From: JBBWZH01 sp035544115
Lineage (GTDB): Bacteria > Actinomycetota > Actinomycetes > Mycobacteriales > CADCTP01
Assembly (NCBI GenBank): GCA_963714145.1
Contig: OY970235.1
Coordinates: forward strand, 9,734,001-9,798,000
Length of the DNA stretch: 64,000 nt
Direction of reading: 5' to 3'
Shown: piece after piece, positions 15,921 through 23,685 of the stretch
How positions within the stretch are numbered: the stretch's first letter is position 1
Layout: the number at the start of each line of letters is the position of its first letter
Position numbers and translations under genes: made by a program
Notes under the pieces: model-generated
Seen by the model: only the letters and a program-made list of their open reading frames with translations
Databases searched by the model: none
What the model was told of the DNA's origin: nothing

Positions 15921-17441
15921 TCAGGTGGTCGGGGTTGAGGGTCGCGTGATGGTGCGCGGGACGAGTTGGGCGACGGCCTCGGCTGCGGCGCGGTCGACGT
16001 CGGCGAAGATGTTGGTGTAGATGTCGGCGGTGATCTTGATGCTGGAGTGGCCGAGGAGTTCGGAGACGAGCTTGAGGTCACGGGTGACGCGGTAGGTCAG
16101 TGACGCGGCGGTGTGCCGGAGGTCGTGGAATCTGATTGGTGGTAGTCCGCTGCGGGTCAGCGGGATGGTCTGCCCGTCGGGTCCGCTGTGGCGGCGCAGT
16201 CCGCAGCGGGGTTCGCCGTGGAGGGTGACGGTGGCTTGGCGGGCGCATCGTGTGCCGGCGTGGGTTGTCGCGGTGCAGTCGGTGGAGGGCCGGCTGGTGC
16301 GCTGGATGAGCCGGTCGAACTGCTGGGAGACGGTGGCGGGATTGAGTGCCTCGCCGGTGGGCTTGGTGAAGACCCGGCCGGAGTCGGTCCAGAGTGGACC
16401 GGCCGCGTCCCGTTCTGCGGTCTGCTGCAGCCGCCATGCGCGGAGAACGGCGACGGTCGTGCTGTCGAGGGTGACGGTGCGTTCGCCGGCTGCTGTCTTG
16501 GGGTCGTCGTAGTCCTGCCCCTCGTCGTCGAGGGCGTCAGGGTCGGGATCGACGAGGGTCTCGCGGATGGTCAGCGTTCCGGGGTCGAGGTCGAGGTCGG
16601 TCCAGGGCAGGCCGAGGGCCTCGCCGCGGCGTAGGCCGCGCAGTGCGACGAGGTGGTACAGGGGGTAGAGCCGGTCATTGTTGGCGAAGTCGAGGAACGC
16701 GCCGGCTTGTTCCGGGGTCCAGACCATGCACCGGGAGGGTCGGCGGCCGGTTTGACGCCAGCGGGCGACCCGTTCGGTTGTCCAGACCAGCGGTTTTGTG
16801 CTGCGGGCAGTGGTGAGTTCGACGTTGCTTGCCGGGTTGCGGCTGATCGTGCCGCGGCGGACGGCGGCGTTGAGGTAGGCGTGGAGGACCGCGTGGGTGC
16901 GTCGGATGCGGGCGGCACCGAGCGGGCGGCGGGCCGGTTGGGTGTCGGTGCGGGCGGCGATCAGTCGGCGCAGTGTCGCGGTGGGCTCGTCGCGGGTGGA
17001 CCGGTTGAGGCGTCGCATGGCCGCGTACAGGTCTTCGATGTGGTGTTCGCGTAGGTCGCCCGGCCGCAGGTGGCCCAGTGCCGGGATGAGGTAAAGCGCG
17101 GCGAGTTCCTCGTTGCACTTGCGGGTGCTGCGTTTGAGGCTCACCCGGCCGGCCAGCCAGTGGCCCAGGTCGACGGCGACGGTGAGCGTCCTGTCGACAG
17201 AGCGGTACTCACCTTTGTTGATCTTGTTGAGCGCTTCGGTGAGCTTGGTCTGTGCCTCGTCCTTGCTCGGGTAGGGGCCAATCCGGCGCTGCTGCCGCTT
17301 CCTGCCGGGGATGGTCGGTTCGTCGAACCGCGCCCACCAGGTGCCGTGGTCGCGGCGCTTGAGCTTCGGACATGTGCCGCCCAGGACCTTCCGGGTCTGC
17401 GGATCCCGACATCCGCACCGGCGAAACACCGAACCTTCCAT
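15921..17441 (-). CDS. Tyrosine recombinase integrase of the tRNA-Ala element
   Basis: The protein has 506 residues from ATG 17441. An N-terminal arm-binding part includes a Cys/charged region (RRCGCRDP, about residues 8-15, and CPKLKRRDHGTWWARFDEP). The core-binding SAM-like domain covers about 65-200. The catalytic domain covers about 245-490: Arg in ALRGLRRGEALGL, HDLRHTA, LGHSSIK and the nucleophile Tyr in ADIYTNIF. Between the first catalytic Arg and HDLRH is an unusual Cys/His-rich insert (about 395-425, with four Cys and three His) that could bind zinc. It catalyses insertion and excision at tRNA-Ala. The catalytic residues are intact. Confidence 0.92.
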   Translation of the reverse strand: MEGSVFRRCGCRDPQTRKVLGGTCPKLKRRDHGTWWARFDEPTIPGRKRQQRRIGPYPSKDEAQTKLTEALNKINKGEYRSVDRTLTVAVDLGHWLAGRVSLKRSTRKCNEELAALYLIPALGHLRPGDLREHHIEDLYAAMRRLNRSTRDEPTATLRRLIAARTDTQPARRPLGAARIRRTHAVLHAYLNAAVRRGTISRNPASNVELTTARSTKPLVWTTERVARWRQTGRRPSRCMVWTPEQAGAFLDFANNDRLYPLYHLVALRGLRRGEALGLPWTDLDLDPGTLTIRETLVDPDPDALDDEGQDYDDPKTAAGERTVTLDSTTVAVLRAWRLQQTAERDAAGPLWTDSGRVFTKPTGEALNPATVSQQFDRLIQRTSRPSTDCTATTHAGTRCARQATVTLHGEPRCGLRRHSGPDGQTIPLTRSGLPPIRFHDLRHTAASLTYRVTRDLKLVSELLGHSSIKITADIYTNIFADVDRAAAEAVAQLVPRTITRPSTPTT

Positions 17442-17528
17442 GGCTGTCTCCTGACGCCTGATGACTGATCTGGCGTCCGGAGTGCCGGCCGCCTATCTGG
17501 TAGCCGTGCCGGCGTCAGCGCGAGCTTG

Positions 17529-17789
17529 TCAGCTTGCCGGGGTCGGATCTGTGCTGGTCGGCGTCGGGCCGTTGTCCGCGGTGGTGTCGGGTGGGATCCC
17601 CAGTACGGCGAGGAGATCGGAGGTCAGGACGTGGTAGCGGCAGCCGATCCGTAGCAGGCGGCAGGGGAACTCGTCGCGGCGGGCCAGGTCGTAGGCGAGG
17701 GTCCGTCCGAAGCCGAGGGCGCGAGCGGCGGTGGCGACGTTCACGGTCGCTGGAAGGGCCTGTAGTTCGGCAGTCGTCATCCGCTCCAC
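17529..17789 (-). CDS. Excisionase / MerR-like helix-turn-helix protein
   Basis: GTG 17789 has GGAG seven bases upstream; ATG 17780 is an alternative. The 86-residue protein carries a winged helix-turn-helix of the excisionase (HTH_17) type, VNVATAARALGFGRTLAYDL then RIGCRYHVLTSDLLAVLG, with a disordered Thr/Pro tail. It lies directly upstream of the integrase (88 bases). Such proteins bend DNA at att sites to favour excision and often control the integrase. Confidence 0.85.
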   Translation of the reverse strand: MERMTTAELQALPATVNVATAARALGFGRTLAYDLARRDEFPCRLLRIGCRYHVLTSDLLAVLGIPPDTTADNGPTPTSTDPTPAS

Positions 17790-17920
17790 CGGGTTGCTCC
17801 GTCCTGTGTGGACTCGCCGGCATCCGGAGGTGGTGGGCTACCGGCAGGTGTCACCTGGTGATGCCGCTGGCGGCGCGTCGGACGGAAGTCGCCGATGCCC
17901 GGGATCCGCGCCTCGCTCGG

Positions 17921-20900
17921 TCACAGACCGCTGCCGAGGTCGAGGGTGTTCTGCAGCCGGGCCAGGTCGTGTTGCCGACCGTCGGGGTCGGGCGGTGGTG
18001 GGCCGAGGGCCTGGGCGCGGGGTGGCGCGGTCGGCTCGGCGGCGGGGGTGCCGTGTGGGAGGCCGAGGGTGTGGTGGCGGTAGTGCTCGATGGCGGTGGC
18101 GTGCCGGTCCCATGTGGACGCCTGGTCGGGGTCGGTGGGTCGGTCGCCGAGCAGGGCGGTGAGGTAGCCGGCGGGGTGGTGTGCGAAGTGGGCGGTGGCG
18201 GTGTCGATGTGCCGGGCGAGGGCGGCGTGCAGCAGTGTCAGGCGTTCACCGGCGTGGGTGTCGGTGGGGTGCCGGGTGAGGTGGGCGGCGAGGCGGGTGG
18301 TTTCGGCGTGGAGGGTGTGGGTGGGTTGACGGGCGAGGTGGTTGGTTTCGGCGGCGTGGAGGAGTCGTGTGGTTCGTTGCCAGGCGGCGTGTTGGCTGGG
18401 TGGTGGTGGGGTGTCGTAGCCGGTGGGGTCGATGCGGTGGGCGTGCAGGAGTTGGGTGACGCGGTGGTCGAGGACGGCGGCGGGGGTGGTGATGGTGTCG
18501 AGTTCGCGGGTGGTGAGGTTGGTGGTGATGGCGGTTGGGGTGTGGCCGTGGTCGAGCAGGGCGTGGATGCCGGTGATCGCGCGTTGCCGGGGGGCGGCTT
18601 GTCCATTGCTGTGGAAGGCGCGGCGGGTGGTGGGGGTGAGCTGGTTGGCCCAGGTGGCTGCGACCTGTTCAGCGGTGCGGCGGTGGTTGTTCCAGTGGTT
18701 GGTGGCGTGGTCGTCGGGTCCGGGTGGGGGTGGTGGTCCGGGGTGGTCGGCTGGGGAGGTTGGTTGCCAGCGGGCGTGGTAGACGGCCAGGGCGGTGATG
18801 GCGGTGTCCCAGGTGGCGCGGTCGGGGCCGTGGGTGGGGCGTGGGCCGATGCGGGCGAGGAGTCGGGGTGGTGGGTTGGTCGGGGCGGTGGCGGCGATCG
18901 CTGCTTCGGCGGCGTGTTCGGCGTGGCGGAGCAGGGCCCGGTCGCGGTGTCGGTTGTGGAGGGTGCGTCTGCGTCGGGTGAGTTGGGCGAGGCTGTGGCC
19001 GGCGTAGCGGTGGTGGGCGGCGACGGCGCCGGGGTGTTGGGTGGTGGCGGGTTGGTCGGGGTGGTCGTGTCGTAGCCGGTCGGCGAGGCCGGCGAGCGGG
19101 CCGGTCTGGGGTGGGAGGTGGGGGAGCCAGTCCTCGTCGTCGTGGTGGGGAGTGTTGTGGTGGGTGAGGTAGGCGTGGAGGTGGTGGCGGGCGCGGGTGA
19201 GCATGACGTAGAGGCCGGCGCGGGTGGTGGTGTCGGTGGCCAGGGTGCGGGTTGCGGGGAGGGTGGCGCCTTCGGCTTTGTGGGCGGTGAGGGCGTAGGC
19301 GTGGTCGAGGCCGCCGTCGCGTCCGTCCGGGAAGTGGTGGGTGAGGTAGTCCGGTCCGATGTGGACGGTGCGGTTGCCGGGAAAGGCGACGGTGAGGGCG
19401 TGCTGGTCGGGGTGGACGGTGGTGATGGTGCCGATGGTGCCGGTGCGGATGTAGTCGCCGGGTGGGCAGTTGTCGGGGGTGAGGGTGTGGCCGGTCTGGG
19501 TGAGGGTGATGACTTCGTCGCCGGCTTGGAAGTCGCGTCCGGCGGCGTGCAGGGTCGGGCCGTGCAGGGTGCCGTCGGCGTGGAGCAGGACGCGGGCGGC
19601 GCGGTTGAGCGGGCCGGTGTCGTGGTGGTGTTCGGCCAGCATCCGCGGCGCCTCACCGGGTGGCCCGCCGGTGGGGTGGCGGGTGCGGTCGGTGTACCAG
19701 TCGGTGACGACGGCGGTGGTGAGTTCGTCGCGGTCGGCGCAGACGCGTATCCGGTTGTCGGCGGCGAGCCGGTTCAGGGCGCGTTCGGTGGTGGGTGGGG
19801 TGCGCAGGTCGGTCAGGGCGGCGCGGACGGCCGCGAGGTGAGGGCCGCGTTGGCGTTGGTTGACGGTCAGGGCCGGTGGGCGGGTTGTGGTGGTGAGGTG
19901 GGTGAACCAGCCGCCGGCGCCGACGGACCCGAGTTGGGCGGGGTCGCCGACCAGGATCGCCACGGTGCCGGTTGTGGCGGCGTGGTGCAGGAGGCGTTCG
20001 GCGTCGCGGGTGGACACCTGGGTGGCCTCGTCGACGATCAGCACGGTGCCCGGCGGCCACACGTCGGCGGGCCTGGTGTGGTGTAGCTGGGTGAGCCAGC
20101 CGGCGACAACTTTGGTGGGGATGTGCAGGCGCTGGTGGAGTTCTTCGGCTTGCCGCCCGCCGTTGGCGGTGCCGACGACGCGGTGGCCGGCGGCGGTGAC
20201 GGCGTGCACGACGGCGCGCATGGCTTCGGTCTTGCCGGTGCCGGCCGGGCCGATCACCGGCCTGACCAGCCCGGCGGCGCCCAGCACCTGGTGAACGAGG
20301 CTGGCCTGCTCGGCCGTGAGTCCGCCGGGTAGGCCGGCCCCGGCCGTGGTGATCGCCACGGCGATCAGACGCGGGGCGACGGCCAGGCGCGGGCCGCCGG
20401 TGATGCCGGTGGCGCAGAGGGCGAGCAGGCGTTGTTCGGCGTTCAGGAGGTCGGTGGTGGTGTAGGTGGGTTCGGGCTGGCTGCGGCTGCGGCGGCCGGT
20501 GGTGGACAGCAGCACGACGCGGGGGTCGGCCAGGAACCGGGCCGCGACCGTCTCAATCGCCTCGGCGTCGAGCCGGTCACCGGCCCAGGCGGCGACCGCC
20601 TGCACCACCTCTCTCCTATCGAATGTTGTCGCGCGTTCGGTCAGCCCACCCGGACCGGCCAGCCGGTCATATAGTGCGGCGACGTCGGCCGCGTCTGGCG
20701 GCTCGACTTGCCGGGTGGTGGGTGCGGCCAGGGTCAGCAGCCGGTCGCGGGTCCACCCGGCTGTGGCGAGCCGGCCGGCCTGGATCGCGTCGACCTGGGC
20801 GTCGGCCAGCACCCGCTTCGGGTCACGGGACCGGCGTTGCGCGGCCGCCATCGTGGCCGGGTCCGGGGCGAACCCGGCGTCGACCAGTTGGGCGAACTCC

Positions 20901-22015
20901 TCCAGCACCTGCCCGCGCCGGGTCGAGAACGCCTCCACCAACTCCCGGGGGAACCCGGCCAGGTCAGCCACCCCGTTACGGACCGGCCCCCACACCAGCC
21001 CCCGGCGCGCGGCCAACTCCCGGCGCAGCACCGCGGCCCCGACATAGCCGGCGGTCTTCACCTGCGACAGCAGGACTTCACCGTCCAGGGCCCGCCACTC
21101 GATCCGACCGACACCGTTGTCGTCGAGGACGGGCCGGCCGTCGCCGTCGACGAGCGGGACGGCGACAGCGTTGACGATCACGTTGTGCACGTGCAGGTGC
21201 GCCTCATCCGCCCGCGACACCTCATGCCGGTACGACGCCGCGGCCAACCCCAACCCCGGCCGGTTCCGCCCACCGACCGTCCCGACCGCAGCATGCCGCT
21301 CCAGGTACGCGAGCGCCGCGTCCACCCCGGCATCCAACGCGGCCGCGATATCCGCGCGCAGCGGCTCGTCGGCGAACGCCCACAACACGCTCACACTCTT
21401 CGGCGCCGAACACACCAGGTCGAACCCGATCACCACCGTCGGCGGCACCCGCGCCGCGGCGAACCGCAGCACCTCCCCCCGCCGCACCAACCACCGCCCC
21501 GACCCCGCCTCCCGCCACGCCGCCAACCGGTCGACGGCCGGCCGGCCCGGCGGGCGCCGATCGGCGGCGACCGCACCATCGGCGTTGGGGACGCCAGCGG
21601 CCAGGCGCCGCAGGTACCGGGTGCTGACGCCGACCACCTCCGCGGCCTGATCCAGGGTCATCACCTCCGGCAGCGGACCGGCGTGGCCGCCATGACCGGC
21701 CCGACCGGCCGACCCGGACGCCGGCAGCAGCGGCCGGTCACTGATCGCGTGCCGGCCGGTCAACAAGCGTTCCAACTCCGCCCCCGATACCAGCCCCGAC
21801 AAGCCCGCCAGCCCCGCCGCCGACCCCCGTGCCCACCCCGCCACCCCCGCCGACGCCCGCTGCTTCGGGTGCGCCGATCGGCTGTAGTAGCCGGCCAACC
21901 CATCCCCGTCGCTCGCCGGGGCCGGGTCGGGCGGGCCTTGGAGGTAGGCCACGAGTCGGCGTACAGCGGCGACCACAGCGCCCCGGTCGGCCGCTGACAG
22001 TCCCAGCACCCGCAT
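17921..22015 (-). CDS. MobF-family relaxase-helicase (TraA/TrwC-like) with inserted helix-turn-helix
   Basis: The frame is open to 22123, but ATG 22015 (MRVLGLSAADRG) matches the usual start of actinobacterial relaxases; neither has a clear ribosome site. Of 1364 residues, the TrwC relaxase domain begins with the GLAGYYSRSA Tyr segment (about 40-50). It resumes at FDLVCSAPKSVSVLW (about 195) and has the metal-binding HLHVHN at about 270. Between these parts lies a helix-turn-helix segment (TLDQAAEVVGVSTRYLRRLA, about 115-135). A RecD-like helicase follows, with Walker A GPAGTGKTEAM (about 590) and DEATQ. The C-terminal 400 residues are His/Thr/Pro-rich. It nicks oriT and unwinds DNA for transfer. 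No type IV secretion genes are present, implying a mobilizable element. Confidence 0.88.
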   Translation of the reverse strand: MRVLGLSAADRGAVVAAVRRLVAYLQGPPDPAPASDGDGLAGYYSRSAHPKQRASAGVAGWARGSAAGLAGLSGLVSGAELERLLTGRHAISDRPLLPASGSAGRAGHGGHAGPLPEVMTLDQAAEVVGVSTRYLRRLAAGVPNADGAVAADRRPPGRPAVDRLAAWREAGSGRWLVRRGEVLRFAAARVPPTVVIGFDLVCSAPKSVSVLWAFADEPLRADIAAALDAGVDAALAYLERHAAVGTVGGRNRPGLGLAAASYRHEVSRADEAHLHVHNVIVNAVAVPLVDGDGRPVLDDNGVGRIEWRALDGEVLLSQVKTAGYVGAAVLRRELAARRGLVWGPVRNGVADLAGFPRELVEAFSTRRGQVLEEFAQLVDAGFAPDPATMAAAQRRSRDPKRVLADAQVDAIQAGRLATAGWTRDRLLTLAAPTTRQVEPPDAADVAALYDRLAGPGGLTERATTFDRREVVQAVAAWAGDRLDAEAIETVAARFLADPRVVLLSTTGRRSRSQPEPTYTTTDLLNAEQRLLALCATGITGGPRLAVAPRLIAVAITTAGAGLPGGLTAEQASLVHQVLGAAGLVRPVIGPAGTGKTEAMRAVVHAVTAAGHRVVGTANGGRQAEELHQRLHIPTKVVAGWLTQLHHTRPADVWPPGTVLIVDEATQVSTRDAERLLHHAATTGTVAILVGDPAQLGSVGAGGWFTHLTTTTRPPALTVNQRQRGPHLAAVRAALTDLRTPPTTERALNRLAADNRIRVCADRDELTTAVVTDWYTDRTRHPTGGPPGEAPRMLAEHHHDTGPLNRAARVLLHADGTLHGPTLHAAGRDFQAGDEVITLTQTGHTLTPDNCPPGDYIRTGTIGTITTVHPDQHALTVAFPGNRTVHIGPDYLTHHFPDGRDGGLDHAYALTAHKAEGATLPATRTLATDTTTRAGLYVMLTRARHHLHAYLTHHNTPHHDDEDWLPHLPPQTGPLAGLADRLRHDHPDQPATTQHPGAVAAHHRYAGHSLAQLTRRRRTLHNRHRDRALLRHAEHAAEAAIAATAPTNPPPRLLARIGPRPTHGPDRATWDTAITALAVYHARWQPTSPADHPGPPPPPGPDDHATNHWNNHRRTAEQVAATWANQLTPTTRRAFHSNGQAAPRQRAITGIHALLDHGHTPTAITTNLTTRELDTITTPAAVLDHRVTQLLHAHRIDPTGYDTPPPPSQHAAWQRTTRLLHAAETNHLARQPTHTLHAETTRLAAHLTRHPTDTHAGERLTLLHAALARHIDTATAHFAHHPAGYLTALLGDRPTDPDQASTWDRHATAIEHYRHHTLGLPHGTPAAEPTAPPRAQALGPPPPDPDGRQHDLARLQNTLDLGSGL

Positions 22016-22184
22016 CGTCGCGATCACCCGCACCAGCCCCCGCACACCCGGCCCCGGCCCCTGCCGCTGCCGGAACGCCTGTGCCGGTAGTGCGGGCCGG
22101 CCGTAGCCGGACGGAAGCCGCACCGACCGCCGACCACCCCAGCCGACCCAAGGCCTTACCCGGGGTGGCTACTAGGGTCAGGTC

Positions 22185-22683
22185 GTGATCGTGCGGTGCA
22201 CCCGGAAACTGCTCACCGTCCTCGGCCCGACCGCCGCCCAGCAACCGCCCCCGCCGCCCGACAGCGAGGACTGGTACGCCAACCTGATACGGCTCGACCG
22301 CCGGCAATGCCTGCTGCTGACCCACACGGCGACCCTGTTCACCATCTTCGAACCGGCCGTCACCGCGGCCGCCCTACGCTCGACCGGGCGGCTGGTCACC
22401 GCCCTGATCGCCCGGGAGACTACACAACGAGGCGCTCCCACCAGACACCTTCGGCACCCTCGACCCGGCCGACGTTCAGGTCGCGACCACCGCCGACCGC
22501 AGCGTCCTGGGCTGCATGAACGACATGACCGTCCGGTGCGAGTACGTCATCGCCCTCGACGGCGGCCTCGCGGCCACTGACCTCGTCGAGCTGAACCGGT
22601 CACTGCGGCGCAACATCAACAGTGCCCGCGGCTACCGCCAACCCATCGACCTGGCCACCGAACGCCTCACCAACCACCCCTGA
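22185..22683 (+). pseudogene. DUF6933-like gene with a one-base frameshift
   Basis: The frame begins at GTG 22185 (MIVRCTRKLLTVLG, DSEDWYANLIRLDRR, LLLTHTATLFTIFE), a recognisable start for DUF6933-like proteins. At about 22419 an extra A breaks it. Removing that base restores GAG CTA CAC AAC GAG, and the reading continues as LPPDTFGTLDP, SVLGCMNDM and YRQPIDLATERL to TGA 22681-22683. The whole span is 499 bases, 3n+1, as expected for one insertion. The 5' part alone reads to 22580. Function is unknown. It could be a genuine decayed gene or a sequencing error. Confidence 0.75.
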
Positions 22684-23050
22684 CGGCCCCGCCCCCCTGG
22701 GGCGGTAGACCCCGAACCGCCTTGGCCGGAGACTCGCCCGACCGGCCATTGACGCCCGGCCATAGAGTCCAAACGAGCGCTCGGCGGCTAGAGTCGGATT
22801 GTCGATCATGAGACGACCCAGACTTGGTCGGTGCCGTCCGAAGAATCCCGCTCTCCGGCCACTACCCGGTCTCCCGGGTGATTTCGGAGGCCTCGTCATG
22901 CCGGCGTTTGGCCCCGATGAGCCCGACCGGGTGATCGACCTGTTCGGCCGGCACGCCGTGCCCGTCGACCGCCCCAACCACAGGCCGAGACCCACCGCCG
23001 AGGCGACCTGCACGGCAGAGCGGGGGTCGCCGGTCTGGCATCCTGGCGCG
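22684..23050. other. Intergenic stretch with one copy of a recurring GATCATG element
   Basis: No convincing gene. The frame of the next gene is open back to 22799, but the extra 84 codons read as arbitrary Arg/Pro-rich sequence. The stretch holds the most divergent copy of the four-copy element (22783-22812). Confidence 0.5.
22783..22812 (+). repeat. Copy 1 (divergent) of a roughly 30-bp GCGGC...GATCATG element
   Basis: The sequence runs GCGGCTAGAGT ... TGTCGATCATG. It shares the GCGGC start, the spacing and the final CGATCATG with the copies at 23459, 30480 and 32839. It also contains TAGAGT, a possible -10, placed as for a leaderless start at ATG 22808. Confidence 0.35.
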
Positions 23051-23425
23051 GTGGCTGCTGCGCACTTGGATGCCGTCTACGACCGGCTGCGGGCGATCAT
23101 GCGCCCGTACGGTGAGCAACTCGTCGTCGAGCGCGACGAGCCGGGTGACTACTACGTCAACACCCCGTGGTCCCGTCCGGACGGCTACGTGCTGATGTTC
23201 GGCGCGGTCCAGACCCGGGCCAGGTACGTCTCCTACCACCTGATGCCGGTCTATGGCGCACCGGCGCTGCTGGACACGATCTCCCAGCAACTACGCGCCC
23301 GCATGCATGGCAAGGCCTGCTTCAACTTCACCAAGGTCAATGACGCACTGTTCACCGAACTGGCCGACCTCACCGCCCGGGCCTACGCCGCCCGGCACCA
23401 CCTGCAGCCCACCACACCCAGCTGA
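23051..23425 (+). CDS. DUF1801-like protein of unknown function
   Basis: GTG 23051 is the most likely start because family-like sequence begins at AHLDAVYDRLRAIM; the frame is open further upstream without similarity. The 124-residue soluble protein contains YHLMPVYGAPALLD and ARMHGKACFNFTKVNDAL, which resemble the C-terminal core of DUF1801/YdhG-like small proteins. These have a two-layer alpha/beta fold and no fixed function. The ribosome site is poor, so the exact start is uncertain. Confidence 0.6.
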   Translation: MAAAHLDAVYDRLRAIMRPYGEQLVVERDEPGDYYVNTPWSRPDGYVLMFGAVQTRARYVSYHLMPVYGAPALLDTISQQLRARMHGKACFNFTKVNDALFTELADLTARAYAARHHLQPTTPS

Positions 23426-23458
23426 ACGATCGCCTGGCCCGGCGCAGGCTCCCCACCA

Positions 23459-23487
23459 GCGGCATGTGCGAGTGTTCGATCATGGCC
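23459..23487 (+). repeat. Copy 2 of the GCGGC...GATCATG element
   Basis: GCGGCATGTGCGAGTG then TTCGATCATGGCC. Its terminal ATG (23482) is the start codon of the small CPIC gene, suggesting the element acts in initiation rather than as a mobile repeat. Confidence 0.5.
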
Positions 23488-23685
23488 AAGCGGCCGCGTG
23501 CTCAACCGGCTGCGGTGGCGCGAGAGTTGTTGATCAAGATGGGTCGCTCGGTCGGCGCCTGTGATGGGTCGGCTCCTCCGGGCGATACCTGTCCCATCTG
23601 CATGGAGCGTGGGCGGCTGGTGGCGAATGCCGCATCTTTGTCACACTCATTTGGTGCTGACTTCGATCATGCCTGGGTTACGTGA
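23482..23685 (+). CDS. Small CxxC protein (67 residues) preceding the WD40 gene
   Basis: ATG 23482 opens a 67-residue frame: a basic, helical N-terminus (MAKRPRAQPAAVARELLIKM), then GDTCPICMERGRLVANA with one CPIC pair, then a charged tail. The Cys pair with nearby Cys residues might hold a metal or be redox-active. It overlaps the next gene's start (23669) by 17 bases, so the two would be translationally coupled. There is no ribosome site; the recurring GATCATG element covers its start. I do not recognise the family. Confidence 0.45.
   Translation: MAKRPRAQPAAVARELLIKMGRSVGACDGSAPPGDTCPICMERGRLVANAASLSHSFGADFDHAWVT

Noticed and set aside
17534..20086. Long Gly/Val-rich frames on the plus strand (17534-19075 and 19118-20086)
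   Set aside because: Complement of the His/Thr-rich relaxase C-terminus. Low complexity, no start signals.
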